Part shown: positions 43,132 to 52,056 of the stretch, one piece after another
Position numbering within the stretch: the first letter of the stretch is position 1
Layout: each line of letters opens with the position of its first letter
Assembly (NCBI GenBank): GCA_035502095.1
Contig: DATJUX010000040.1
Location: 261,117-325,116 of the forward strand
Length of the DNA: 64,000 bases
Reading direction: 5' to 3'
DNA from: JAKANT01 sp035502095
Lineage (GTDB): Bacteria > Pseudomonadota > Gammaproteobacteria > Burkholderiales > Burkholderiaceae_F
Program-made: the position numbers and the translations under genes
Notes under the pieces: model-generated
Seen by the model: the letters and a program-made list of their open reading frames with translations, nothing else
What the model was told of the DNA's origin: nothing
The model's database searches: none

Positions 43132-44380
43132 AGCGCAGCGCCTCGGCCGGCCGCACCCGGGCTGCGCGCCAGCTTGGATAGACCGTCGCCACCAGCGCCA
43201 GCACGAGCGAGATCACGGTGATCGGAACGATGTCGCTGGCACGCGGATCGGACGGCAGCTCGCTGATGAAATAGACGTCCTTCGGCAGGAACTGCATGCC
43301 CAGCACGTGTTCGATCGCCGGCACGATGACGTCGAGGTTGTTCGCCAGCAGCAACCCGAGTCCGACGCCGAGCACCGTGCCGATCACACCGATCAGCGTC
43401 CCCTGCACGATGAACACGGCCATGACCGAAGCGGGGCTTGCGCCCAGCGTGCGCAGGATGGCGATGTCGGATTGTTTTTCCGTCACGGTCATCACCAGCG
43501 TCGAGACGAGATTGAACGCGGCCACGGCGACGATCAGCGTGAGAATGATGAACATCATGCGCTTTTCGGTCTGCACGGCGGCAAACCAGGTGCGGTTCTG
43601 GCGCGTCCAGTCGCGCACGACGAGCCCCGGGTCCAGCATTCCGGACAGTTGCGCGGCCACCCGCGGCGCCTGCTGCATGTCCTTGATCCTGAGCCGCACA
43701 CCGGTCGGCCCATCGACGCGGAACAGGCGCTCTGCATCTTCGATGTGAATCATCGCAAGCGTGCTGTCGAACTCGTAGTGGCCGGATTCGAACGTCGCGA
43801 TCACCTTGAACTGGCGCAGGCGCGGCACGATCCCCGCCGGCGTGACGGTTCCCTGCGGCGCGATCATCGTCACCTTGTCGCCCGGCACCACCAGCAGGCT
43901 GTGCGCGAGTTCGACGCCGAGAATCACGCCGAACCCACCGGGCGCGAGGTCGGCGAGCTTGCCGCCCTTGAGGTTGGTCACCACCTCGGCGACGGTCGGC
44001 TCGAGGCCCGGATCGATGCCGCGCACCAGCGCTCCGCGTACGACGTCGCCCGACGTGAACATCGCCTGCGCCGACACGTAAGGCGCGGCGGCGACGACTT
44101 CCGGGTGCTTGCGGGCCTCGTCCGCAATGCGCCGCCAATCGGTCAAGGAACTGTCGTACGAGAACACTTCGATGTGCGAAAGCACCGAAAGCATGCGGTC
44201 GCGCACTTCCTTCTGGAAGCCGTTCATCACCGAGAGCACGACGATCAGGGCCGCGACCCCGAGCGCGATGCCTGCCATCGAGATCGCGGATATGAAGGAG
44301 ATGAAGGCATTGCGGCGTCGTGCGCGCCGGCCGGCGCGCGTGTAGCGCAGCCCGATACGGGCTTCGAAGGGAAGATTCAA
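43124..44380 (-). CDS. lolC: Lipoprotein-releasing ABC permease LolC/LolE
   Basis: 418-residue permease with the standard topology: one N-terminal helix (FISAISMAGIALGVAALIVV), a large periplasmic domain, and three C-terminal helices (MMFIILTLIVAVAAFNLVST, FIVQGTLIGVIGTVLGVGLG, VPITVISLVLALVATVYPSW). NGFQKEVRDRML and TLGASPASVMAVF are family-specific. TTG 44380 is chosen since it gives the usual N-terminus (LNLPFEARIGLRYTRA) and length. The frame stays open far upstream without similarity. A single lolC-type gene is typical of betaproteobacteria. Confidence 0.92.
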   Translation of the reverse strand: MNLPFEARIGLRYTRAGRRARRRNAFISFISAISMAGIALGVAALIVVLSVMNGFQKEVRDRMLSVLSHIEVFSYDSSLTDWRRIADEARKHPEVVAAAPYVSAQAMFTSGDVVRGALVRGIDPGLEPTVAEVVTNLKGGKLADLAPGGFGVILGVELAHSLLVVPGDKVTMIAPQGTVTPAGIVPRLRQFKVIATFESGHYEFDSTLAMIHIEDAERLFRVDGPTGVRLRIKDMQQAPRVAAQLSGMLDPGLVVRDWTRQNRTWFAAVQTEKRMMFIILTLIVAVAAFNLVSTLVMTVTEKQSDIAILRTLGASPASVMAVFIVQGTLIGVIGTVLGVGLGLLLANNLDVIVPAIEHVLGMQFLPKDVYFISELPSDPRASDIVPITVISLVLALVATVYPSWRAARVRPAEALRYD

Positions 44381-44476
44381 GTGGCGCTCGGCAAGCGGCA
44401 GCAGTAGTCGCGCGGGTGAGTCGTTCGGGCGCGCGGATTCTATCGAAGCACGCAACGTCCCTCGTAGAATCGCGCC

Positions 44477-45535
44477 ATGTCCTATTTCGTCGTGGTGCCC
44501 GGCGCGCTGGTTCCCGCATCGATCGCGCCGCGCCTGCTGGCACGGGCGAAGTTGCCGCGGCTCGCGCGCAAGCTGCAGCGTGCGCTGGTCGAGGAGCCGG
44601 TGCACATGAGCGGCGATGGCGCCGCGCATCTCGACTGGCTCTGGTCGAGGTTCGGTGCACCCGCTGCAAGACCCGTCACCGCTCCGTACGCGTGGCGAGC
44701 ACTGAATCACGCGAGCGCGCTCGAGATGCCATCCGACCAGCCGATCTGGCACGCCGATCCGGTTCACTTCGCGTTCGCGCGCGACCACATCCTTGTTGCC
44801 GGTTTCGACCGCGCCTCGGCGATCGCGCCGGATGAAAGTCGCGAGCTGGCCGCCGAGGCGGCGGCGCTCCTGGCCGGATTCGGCGCCTCGCTGCGCGTGC
44901 TCGATGCCTCTCACTGGTTCCTGTCGTTCGATCCCCCGTGGCAGCAGATCACCACGGTCGCGTTCGACGCCGCGCTCGGACGTTCGCTCGAGCGGGTGCT
45001 GCCCGCAGGCGATGCAGCGGCACGCTGGCGCAAGCTGCTCACCGAGGTCCAGATCGCGTGGCACCAGCATCCCGTCAACCGGCGCCGCGAAGCGGCGGGG
45101 GTGCAGACGATCAATGGACTGTGGCTGCACGGCGGCGGCGCATGGCGCGAACTGCCTCGGCGGGCATTCGGTGCCGTCGCGACGGACGACGCCGTGGTCC
45201 GTGGCTGGGCGCTCGCCAGCGGCGTTGCGCCGAGTGCCCTGCTTCCGCTCGAAGGCAAACCGGCCGGCGATACGGCGTCGCTGGTGTACCTGCCGCTCCT
45301 GCACCCGCTCGCTAGCCAGAACGAGTGGGATGGCTGGCTCGATGCGCTTCTGCAGCTCGACGCCCGGATCGAAGACCACGTGGCGCATGCGTTCGCCCAC
45401 GGCTCCGGGGAGGTCGTGCTCGTTCTCACCGGGCGCGAAGTCGTGCGCAGCGTGAGTCTGCGGCGCTCCGACACGGCGCGGATATGGCGGCGCAATTCCA
45501 TCGCGGAGCTCTTTTCGGAGCCGGAGCCGAGTTGA
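44477..45535 (+). CDS. RpfE-type conserved protein (COG4255)
   Basis: 352-residue soluble protein, with no known catalytic motif visible. It resembles the RpfE family found beside recJ in xanthomonads and many betaproteobacteria, sometimes annotated as phosphoglycerate-mutase-like. Conserved-looking stretches are WLWSRFGAPAARPVTAPYAW, WHADPVHFAFARDHILV, ITTVAFDAALGRSLERVLPAG, WHQHPVNRRREAAGVQTING and NGLWLHGGGAWREL. The ATG at 44477 is divergent from lolC, and its stop overlaps the recJ start. Function unknown; the family name rests on recall of context and pattern. Confidence 0.72.
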   Translation: MSYFVVVPGALVPASIAPRLLARAKLPRLARKLQRALVEEPVHMSGDGAAHLDWLWSRFGAPAARPVTAPYAWRALNHASALEMPSDQPIWHADPVHFAFARDHILVAGFDRASAIAPDESRELAAEAAALLAGFGASLRVLDASHWFLSFDPPWQQITTVAFDAALGRSLERVLPAGDAAARWRKLLTEVQIAWHQHPVNRRREAAGVQTINGLWLHGGGAWRELPRRAFGAVATDDAVVRGWALASGVAPSALLPLEGKPAGDTASLVYLPLLHPLASQNEWDGWLDALLQLDARIEDHVAHAFAHGSGEVVLVLTGREVVRSVSLRRSDTARIWRRNSIAELFSEPEPS

Positions 45536-47229
45536 ATACGCGCTTCGTTGAACGGGACTACGACGCCGCAGCCGCGCAGCGGCTGGCCGGCGCTGGGATC
45601 GCCCGCCCTCTGGCACGTGTGCTTGCTGCCCGCGGCATTCTGTCGGCGAGCGACCTGCAACTCGCGGTACGCGACATGCACGATCCGGCAGGTCTCGCCC
45701 ATATCGACGTTGCGGCGACCTTGCTGGCGGACGCGATCGACGGCCAACGGCATATGACCGTCGTGGCCGACTACGACTGCGACGGCGCGACCGCATGCGC
45801 GGTCGCGGTACGCGGGTTGCGCGCACTCGGGGCGTCGGTTGACTACGTCGTGCCGAACCGCTTCGAGTTCGGCTACGGGCTGACGCCCGAGATTGTCGAC
45901 CTGGCGGCGAACCGTTCGCCGCGGCCCGAGCTGTTGATCACCGTCGACAACGGCATTGCGAGCGTGGAGGGGGTCGATCGTGCGGCACAGTTGGGAATCG
46001 CCGTCCTGATCACCGACCATCACCTGCCAGGCGACCGCATGCCCGCGGCCGCCGCGATCGTCAACCCGAACCAGCGCGGCTGCGGCTTTCCAAGCAAGCA
46101 CCTCGCCGGAGTTGGCGTGATGTTCTACGTGCTGACCGCGTTGCGCGCCGAGTTGCGCCGGCGCGGCAGGTTCAGTGCGCCTGGCCAGCCGCGGCTCGAC
46201 GCGCTGCTGGACTTGGTAGCCCTCGGCACCGTGGCCGACGTGGTCCGGCTCGACCGCAACAACCGGATCCTGGTCGCGGCCGGCCTGCGCCGCGTGCAGA
46301 CGGGACGCGCTCACTCCGGCGTCAACGCCCTCTTCCAACTCGCCGGCCGAAGCGTGCGGGCCGCGCAGGCCGAGGACTTCGGCTTCGTGGCGGGTCCGCG
46401 CATCAACGCCGCCGGACGGCTGAACGACATGACGATCGGCATCGAGTGCCTGCTCACCGACGACCCGGAGCGTGCCCTCGAGCTGGCGGGCCGCCTCGAC
46501 AGCCTCAATCGCGAGCGGCGCGCCATCGAGGCCGACATGAACTTCGATGCCTTCGCGGAGCTCGATGCCGCCTACGACGACGACCGCCGCACGATCTGCC
46601 TGTTCAACGCGAACTGGCATCAGGGCGTGGTCGGCCTGGTTGCCTCGCGGGTCAAGGACCGGTTTCATCGTCCCACCATCGCCTTTGCGGCCGCGGACGA
46701 AACGAAGCTGCGCGGATCCGGACGCTCCATCGAAGGCGTGCACCTGCGCGACACGCTCGACCTCGTTACGAAGGCCGCCCCGCACCTGGTCGAGAAGTTC
46801 GGCGGTCACGCGATGGCCGCCGGCTTGACGATCGAGCGCGGCGCCTTCGAGCCATTCGTGAAAGCGTTCGAAGCCGCGACCCGCGCCAGTGCGGACGTGC
46901 AGTTCTTCGCGCGCACGCTCGCAACGGACGGCGCGCTCGCGCCGAAGGACATCACGTTGGGTCTCATCGAGGCGATCGAGCGTCAGATCTGGGGCCAGGG
47001 GTTTCCGCCACCGCTGTTCGCCAACGAATTCGCCGTGCTCGACCAGCGCCTGCTCAACGACCGGCACTTGAAACTGCTGCTCGAACTGGATGGCCGTCGC
47101 TTCGACGCAATCTGGTTTCGGCGGACCGGGACGCTGCCGGCGCACGTCCGTCTCGCCTACCGGCCGGTCGACGACCAATTCCAGGGTCTGCGGCGGATCA
47201 CCCTGCTGATCGAGGCTGCATCCCTATAA
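45532..47229 (+). CDS. recJ: Single-stranded-DNA exonuclease RecJ
   Basis: 5'-3' exonuclease in RecF-pathway recombination and mismatch repair. 565 residues, the family length. Motif I VVADYDCDGATACAVAVRGL, motif II ITVDNGIASVEGV, the DHH motif VLITDHHLPGDRMP, motif IV VALGTVADVVRLDRNNR, and the DHHA1 part with LRGSGRSIEGVHLRDTL and FGGHAMAAGLTIERGAF. TTG 45532 is preferred: GGAG lies five bases upstream and it overlaps the RpfE stop. An in-frame ATG at 45484 would add 16 residues inside RpfE. Confidence 0.95.
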   Translation: MNTRFVERDYDAAAAQRLAGAGIARPLARVLAARGILSASDLQLAVRDMHDPAGLAHIDVAATLLADAIDGQRHMTVVADYDCDGATACAVAVRGLRALGASVDYVVPNRFEFGYGLTPEIVDLAANRSPRPELLITVDNGIASVEGVDRAAQLGIAVLITDHHLPGDRMPAAAAIVNPNQRGCGFPSKHLAGVGVMFYVLTALRAELRRRGRFSAPGQPRLDALLDLVALGTVADVVRLDRNNRILVAAGLRRVQTGRAHSGVNALFQLAGRSVRAAQAEDFGFVAGPRINAAGRLNDMTIGIECLLTDDPERALELAGRLDSLNRERRAIEADMNFDAFAELDAAYDDDRRTICLFNANWHQGVVGLVASRVKDRFHRPTIAFAAADETKLRGSGRSIEGVHLRDTLDLVTKAAPHLVEKFGGHAMAAGLTIERGAFEPFVKAFEAATRASADVQFFARTLATDGALAPKDITLGLIEAIERQIWGQGFPPPLFANEFAVLDQRLLNDRHLKLLLELDGRRFDAIWFRRTGTLPAHVRLAYRPVDDQFQGLRRITLLIEAASL

Positions 47230-47276
47230 TCCGCCGCTCTCTCCTGTATCACTGTCACGCTGCGCGGATCGAAACC

Positions 47277-48381
47277 ATGGAAGCCGAACGCCTCAATCTC
47301 CTCGCTGCCCGGACCGCGGATCTCACGACGCGTCTGACCGACCTGCGGAGGTATCTTTGACGTCGATGTGAAGATCGGTCGACTTGCCGAGGTCGGCAAG
47401 GAGCTGGAGAACCCGAAGATCTGGGACCAGCCCCAGCGCGCGCAGGAACTCGGCCGCGAGAAGAAACTGCTCGAGGATGTCGTCGGGCGCATACAGGCGC
47501 TCGAGCACAACCTGCGCGACGCCGCCGAGCTGTTCGAGATGGCACGTGCCGACAACGACGACGCGGCCCTGGTGTCGATCGAGGCCGACGTTGCGCGGCT
47601 CGCCACGCAGGTCGAGGAGCTCGAGTTCAGGCGCATGTTCAGCAATCCGCTGGACCCGAACAATTGCTTCGTAGAGATCCAGGCCGGCGCGGGTGGCACC
47701 GAAGCGCAGGACTGGGCGAGCATGCTCGAGCGCATGTACCTGCGGTTCGCGGAGCGGCGCGACTTCAAGACCGAGTTGCTGGACGAATCGGAGGGCGAGG
47801 TCGCCGGGATCAAGAGCGCGACCATCAAGATCAGCGGCGACTATGCCTACGGGACGCTGCGCACCGAGACCGGGATCCATCGCCTGGTGCGCAAATCGCC
47901 TTTCGATTCGAATGCGCGCCGGCATACCTCCTTCGCCAGCGTCTTCGTTTACCCCGAGGTCGACGACTCGATCGAAGTTGAAATCAACCCGGCCGACCTG
48001 CGCATCGACGTCTACCGCGCATCCGGCGCCGGCGGGCAGCATGTCAACAAGACCGAATCGGCGGTGCGGATCACGCACCTGCCTACCAATATCGTCGTGC
48101 AGAGCCAGAACGACCGCAGCCAGCACCGCAACCGCGCCGAGGCGATGGCGATGCTGAAGTCGAAGCTTTACGAGCTCGAGCTGCGCAAGCGCATGGCGGA
48201 GCAGAGCAAGCTCGAGGAGTCGAAGACCGACATCGGCTGGGGCCACCAGATCCGCTCGTACGTGCTCGACCAGTCCCGCATCAAGGACCTGCGCACCGAT
48301 GTCGAGATCGGCAACACGCAGGCGGTCCTCGACGGTGATCTGGATGATTTCATCACCGCGAGCCTGAAGCAGGGAGTATGA
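47277..48381 (+). CDS. prfB: Peptide chain release factor 2 with programmed +1 frameshift
   Basis: Terminates translation at UGA and UAA. The first 27 codons from ATG 47277 run to an in-frame TGA at 47358-47360. After skipping one T the frame continues from GAC 47359 to TGA 48381, giving 367 residues. Diagnostic motifs are the codon-recognition SPF (RKSPFDSNARRHTS) and the catalytic GGQ (GAGGQHVNKTESAVRI). The short open frame and the long frame are one gene, not a broken one. It lies between recJ and lysS, in the order known from other proteobacteria. Confidence 0.97.
47347..47361 (+). promoter_or_regulatory. prfB programmed frameshift signal
   Basis: The sequence GGAGGTATCTTTGAC holds an internal Shine-Dalgarno (GGAGG), the slippery CTT codon and the TGA read by RF2 itself, followed by C. 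This is essentially the E. coli arrangement. Low RF2 lets the ribosome slip +1 and make more RF2. Confidence 0.95.
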
Positions 48382-48440
48382 GGATTGACGGCATCTTCTC
48401 GTGAGCCGATCGACCGCGCCGATCATTTGAAATCGAAGCG

Positions 48441-49193
48441 ATGATGCAACTTGCGATCGTCACCGGCGCGTCCCGCGCCCTCGGCCTGGCTGTCGCGGAG
48501 CTGCTCCTGGACCGCAAGACCCGGGTACTCGCACTTGCGCGGCGTCCGAGCGCCGGTCTCGTGGAGTACGCCGCGCAACGCGGCGCCAGGCTGGAACAGT
48601 GGGCGGTCGACGTCGGCGCGGCGGACGTCCCGCCGCGACTGGAGACCTGGCTGCGCGCGCAGAGCGGCGACGTCTTCGAGCGCGCAGTTCTGATCAACAA
48701 CGCGGCCGTTCTTGGGCCGGTCGGCCCGGTCGATCGCGTCGATCCCAGCGCGTCGGCCGAAGCGCTGCGCGTGGATCTCGAGGCCCCCGGCCTGCTCTGC
48801 GCCGCCTTCCTGAGGGCCACGCGCGCCTGGCGCAGCGAGCGCCGCGTGGTCAACGTGTCGTCCGGGGCCGGACGGGTACCGCTCGCGGGCTGGGCCGCCT
48901 ATTGCGCCGCCAAGGCAGGGCTCGACCACCTGTCACGGGTCATCGCGTTGGACGAAGCCCGCCTGCCCAATCCAGCGAGGATCGTCTCGTTGGCACCCGG
49001 GATCATCGACACCGACATGCAGGCCGATGCGCGCGCGCGCGACGCCGACGATTTCCCCGACGTTGCGCGCTTCAGGGACTTCAAGTCGACCGGGCAGCTT
49101 GCGTCACCAAGCGAGGCCGCGGCGCGGCTGCTCGCCTTCCTCGATCGCAGCGACTTCGGCACGCGGTCCGTGGCCGATGTGCGGACGGACTGA
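48441..49193 (+). CDS. SDR-family oxidoreductase, sepiapterin-reductase-like
   Basis: 250 residues with a classical short-chain dehydrogenase fold: NADP-binding AIVTGASRALGLAVAELLLD and LALARRPS, NNA motif VLINNAAVLGPVGPV, and catalytic Ser and Tyr-x3-Lys in NVSSGAGRVPLAGWAAYCAAKAGLD. The substrate site APGIIDTDMQADARA and overall pattern resemble benzil/sepiapterin-type reductases. Two adjacent ATGs at 48441 and 48444 are possible starts. It is eight bases upstream of lysS and 59 after prfB, so probably co-transcribed. Substrate unknown. Confidence 0.82.
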   Translation: MMQLAIVTGASRALGLAVAELLLDRKTRVLALARRPSAGLVEYAAQRGARLEQWAVDVGAADVPPRLETWLRAQSGDVFERAVLINNAAVLGPVGPVDRVDPSASAEALRVDLEAPGLLCAAFLRATRAWRSERRVVNVSSGAGRVPLAGWAAYCAAKAGLDHLSRVIALDEARLPNPARIVSLAPGIIDTDMQADARARDADDFPDVARFRDFKSTGQLASPSEAAARLLAFLDRSDFGTRSVADVRTD

Positions 49194-49201
49194 GAACGAA
49201 C

Positions 49202-50704
49202 ATGGCACAGAACTCCGGCGCGGCGCCGACCGAAGAGAATCAGATCATTGCCGACCGCCGCGCGAAGCTGGCCAGGCTGCGCGAGCTGGGTCCCGCCTTC
49301 CCGAACGACTTCGTCCGCACGCACAGCGCCGCCGATCTGCATGCCCGCTACGGGCGCGCCGACCGCGATACGCTGGAAAAAGAGCACGTCGAAGTCGCGG
49401 TCGCCGGGCGCATCATGCTCAAGCGGGTCATGGGCAAGGCGAGTTTCGCCACGGTCCAGGACAGCAGCGGGCGGATCCAGCTCTTCGTGGCCGACGACGA
49501 GACCGGAGCCGCTGCGCACGAAGCATTCAAGCACTGGGACATCGGCGATATCGTCGGTGCGCGCGGCATCGTCTTCCGCACCAACCGGGGCGAGTTGTCG
49601 GTACGCTGCAGGCAGCTGCGCCTGCTCACGAAGTCGCTGCGGCCGCTGCCCGACAAGTTCCACGGCCTCGAGGACAAGGAGAGCCGGTATCGCCAGCGCT
49701 ACGTCGATCTGATCGTCAATGAGGCCACCCGCGCGACCTTCGTCACGCGCGCAAAGGCTATTGCAGCGATGCGCCAGTTCATGGTCGACCGCGGGTTCCT
49801 CGAGGTCGAAACGCCGATGTTGCAGAGTATCCCGGGGGGCGCGGCGGCGAAGCCGTTCGTCACCCACCACAATGCGCTCGACATCGACATGTACCTGCGC
49901 ATTGCCCCCGAGTTGTTCCTCAAGCGCCTCGTCGTCGGCGGATACGAGCGCGTGTTCGAAATCAACCGCAACTTCCGCAACGAGGGCCTGTCGCCACGGC
50001 ACAACCCGGAATTCACCATGATGGAGTTCTACGCTGCCTACCAGGAGTATCGGTGGCTGATGGACTTCACGGAAGAGCTGCTGCGCCAAGTCGCGATCGC
50101 GGCCACAGGCTCGGCGAGGCTTTCGTATCAGGGCCAGACCATCGATCTGGAAGCGCCGTTCGCGCGCCTGACCGCGGTCGAGGCAATCCGGGCCCACGCG
50201 CCGCGCTATTCCGATGCGCAATTGCGTGATGCGGCGTACCTGCACGCAGAACTGGCGCGCCTCGGCAGCACGCATTCGCGCGAGGTGGGCCTCGGTACCT
50301 TGCAGCTCGCGCTATTCGAGGAAGTCGCCGAAGCAAAGCTGATCCAACCCACTTACATCGTCGACTATCCGGTGGAGGTGTCGCCGCTTGCGCGGGCATC
50401 CGACGATCGTCCCGGCATCACCGAACGCTTCGAGCTCTTCATTGCCGGCCGGGAAACCGCGAACGGCTTTTCCGAACTCAACGACGCGGAAGACCAGGCC
50501 GCGCGGTTCATGCAACAGGCAAAAGCGAAGGAGGCCGGCGACGAGGAGGCGATGTACTACGACGCCGACTATGTGCGCGCCCTCGAATACGGCATGCCAC
50601 CGGCCGCCGGGTGCGGCGTAGGCGTCGACCGTTTCGTGATGCTGCTGACGGATGCGCCCAGCATCCGCGACGTGCTGCTGTTTCCGCACATGCGGCCGGA
50701 GTAG
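49202..50704 (+). CDS. lysS: Lysyl-tRNA synthetase, class II
   Basis: 500 residues. An N-terminal OB-fold anticodon domain (VAVAGRIMLKRVMGKASFAT and GRIQLFV), motif 1 near TRAKAIAAMRQFMVDRGFLE, motif 2 FEINRNFRNEGLSPRHNPEF, the TMMEFYAAYQEY segment and motif 3 GCGVGVDRFVMLLTDAPSIR with the C-terminal end LLFPHMRPE. Follows prfB and the SDR gene. The presence of a class II enzyme is normal for betaproteobacteria. Confidence 0.97.
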   Translation: MAQNSGAAPTEENQIIADRRAKLARLRELGPAFPNDFVRTHSAADLHARYGRADRDTLEKEHVEVAVAGRIMLKRVMGKASFATVQDSSGRIQLFVADDETGAAAHEAFKHWDIGDIVGARGIVFRTNRGELSVRCRQLRLLTKSLRPLPDKFHGLEDKESRYRQRYVDLIVNEATRATFVTRAKAIAAMRQFMVDRGFLEVETPMLQSIPGGAAAKPFVTHHNALDIDMYLRIAPELFLKRLVVGGYERVFEINRNFRNEGLSPRHNPEFTMMEFYAAYQEYRWLMDFTEELLRQVAIAATGSARLSYQGQTIDLEAPFARLTAVEAIRAHAPRYSDAQLRDAAYLHAELARLGSTHSREVGLGTLQLALFEEVAEAKLIQPTYIVDYPVEVSPLARASDDRPGITERFELFIAGRETANGFSELNDAEDQAARFMQQAKAKEAGDEEAMYYDADYVRALEYGMPPAAGCGVGVDRFVMLLTDAPSIRDVLLFPHMRPE

Positions 50705-50708
50705 CGGC

Positions 50709-51512
50709 TTGATCAAAGCCCGGCGCGAGCGCATCCTGGAGTTGCAGGAACTCCTGCGCGATCGCGCCGACGTCCCTCCTCCTGACGACTGGCTTCCCGT
50801 CGATCTCGGCCAATGGCAGATCGGCGTGGCGCCTCCGGAAACAGCGAGCTTTCTGGCGACCGCCGAGCCGGGCTGCATGCTTCTCGACTACCGCCTCGTC
50901 TTAAGCGACCTCGGCGACTTCGACGGGCGTACGGCGTTGCTCAACCGGGTGGCCGTGCGCCTGCTCGAGGCGGGTCATCTGCGCGGCTGGCGCCACGAGC
51001 AGTTGGACGTTCGTGTCCCGGCGCTCGCGGAGCCGCTCGCGACGATCGAACGGGCGGCGTGCCGTGCCCTCGGAATTCCGACCCGCGCCGTGCACATGAA
51101 CGCCTTCGATGTGCACGGACGCCTCGTGGTCGCGCGCCGCGCCGACGACAAGCCGATCGATCCCGGCATGTGGGACAACCTGGTCGGAGGCATGGTGGCA
51201 TCGGGCGAGGACGAACTGCTGGCGCTCGCGCGCGAGACGCGGGAGGAAGCGGGGCTGGATCTGAACGGCCTGAGCTTGACCCGCGGCGGCCTGATTCGCG
51301 AACGGCGTCCGGTGGCCGAGGGTTACATGATCGAATCGGTGCAGGTCTTCGACACCACGCTGCCGCGCGGGGCGGTGCCGCGCAACGAGGATGGCGAGGT
51401 TGCCGCGTTCGAGGCCCGCGAGATCGACGATGTGCTGGCGGCGATAGCGCGCGGTGAATTCACGCTCGAGGCGGCGCTCGTCACCGTCGATGCGCTGTTG
51501 CGGCGCCTGTGA
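50709..51512 (+). CDS. DUF4743/Nudix hydrolase
   Basis: 267 residues. The N-terminal half (WQIGVAPPETASFLATAEPG; RLLEAGHLRGWRHEQLDV) matches the DUF4743 domain that precedes Nudix domains in thiamine-pyrophosphokinase-like Nudix proteins. The C-terminal half carries the Nudix box GGMVASGEDELLALARETRE followed by EAGL, after MWDNLVGG. TTG 50709 follows the lysS stop by four bases, giving a coupled start. An ATG about 60 bases earlier lies inside lysS. The eukaryotic/bacterial relatives degrade oxidised thiamine diphosphate analogues; here the substrate is inferred only. Confidence 0.83.
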   Translation: MIKARRERILELQELLRDRADVPPPDDWLPVDLGQWQIGVAPPETASFLATAEPGCMLLDYRLVLSDLGDFDGRTALLNRVAVRLLEAGHLRGWRHEQLDVRVPALAEPLATIERAACRALGIPTRAVHMNAFDVHGRLVVARRADDKPIDPGMWDNLVGGMVASGEDELLALARETREEAGLDLNGLSLTRGGLIRERRPVAEGYMIESVQVFDTTLPRGAVPRNEDGEVAAFEAREIDDVLAAIARGEFTLEAALVTVDALLRRL

Positions 51513-51521
51513 TCTTCCACC

Positions 51522-51716
51522 TCAGTCCGCTTCCTCGATCCACGTCATCTGTACCGCCTCGAGGATCTTTTCCCCGCAGTGCTTCGGGTCGTCGCTGAAA
51601 CCCGGCAACTCCAGGATCCACTGGCGCAGGTCCGTGAAGCGCACACCGCGCGGATCGACGTCGGGATGCAACTCGGCGAGTGCAAGGGCAATCTCGCGCG
51701 CGTCGGTCCACTTCAT
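51522..51716 (-). CDS. iscX: IscX, isc-cluster acidic adaptor protein
   Basis: 64-residue acidic protein, last gene of the isc operon. MKWTDAREIALALAELHPDV, DPRGVRFTDLRQWILELPGF and EKILEAVQMTWIEEA follow the IscX/YfhJ pattern. In E. coli it binds IscS and iron and modulates cluster assembly. Its ATG overlaps the fdx stop (ATGA). The frame is open further upstream, but that reading overlaps fdx. Confidence 0.95.
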   Translation of the reverse strand: MKWTDAREIALALAELHPDVDPRGVRFTDLRQWILELPGFSDDPKHCGEKILEAVQMTWIEEAD

Positions 51717-52054
51717 CGGCCGCCCTCCTTCACCTGGTTGATGGTGTACTTGGGGATCTCGATCGTGAGATCGGCGTCCCGGACGATCGCCTGGCAGGAC
51801 AGCCTCGACGTCGGCGTCAGGCCCCACGCCTTGTCGAGCAGATCGTCCTCGTCCTCGTCGCTGGGGTCCAGCGATTCGAACCCCTTGCGCACGATGACGT
51901 GACAGGTCGTGCACGCGCACGAGAGTTCGCACGCGTGCTCGATCGGAATATCGTGCTCGAGCAACGTTTCGCAGATGCTTTTGCCCGCCTCGGCTTCGAT
52001 CGTCGTTCCGGCGGGGCAGATCTCCTCGTGCGGCAGGACGGTGAGTCTGGGCAC
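51713..52054 (-). CDS. fdx: [2Fe-2S] ferredoxin of the isc system
   Basis: Electron donor for cluster assembly, 113 residues, adrenodoxin-like. Cluster ligands lie in ACELSCACTTCHVIV (three Cys) and a fourth in SRLSCQAIV. The start LTVLPHEEICPAGTTIEAEA and the acidic DPSDEDEDDLLDKAWG are typical of Isc ferredoxins. It sits between hscA (2 bases) and iscX. Confidence 0.96.
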   Translation of the reverse strand: MPRLTVLPHEEICPAGTTIEAEAGKSICETLLEHDIPIEHACELSCACTTCHVIVRKGFESLDPSDEDEDDLLDKAWGLTPTSRLSCQAIVRDADLTIEIPKYTINQVKEGGR

Positions 52055-52056
52055 GG

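Noticed and set aside
44381..45826. Much longer N-terminal extension of LolC
   Set aside because: The upstream frame is antisense to the RpfE-type gene and Arg/Pro-rich; TTG 44380 gives the family start.
44911..47178. Minus-strand open frame of about 750 codons
   Set aside because: Antisense of the RpfE-type gene and recJ; no protein-like motifs.
47277..47360. prfB as a frameshifted pseudogene
   Set aside because: The disruption is exactly the conserved programmed frameshift signal, and the rest of the gene is intact.
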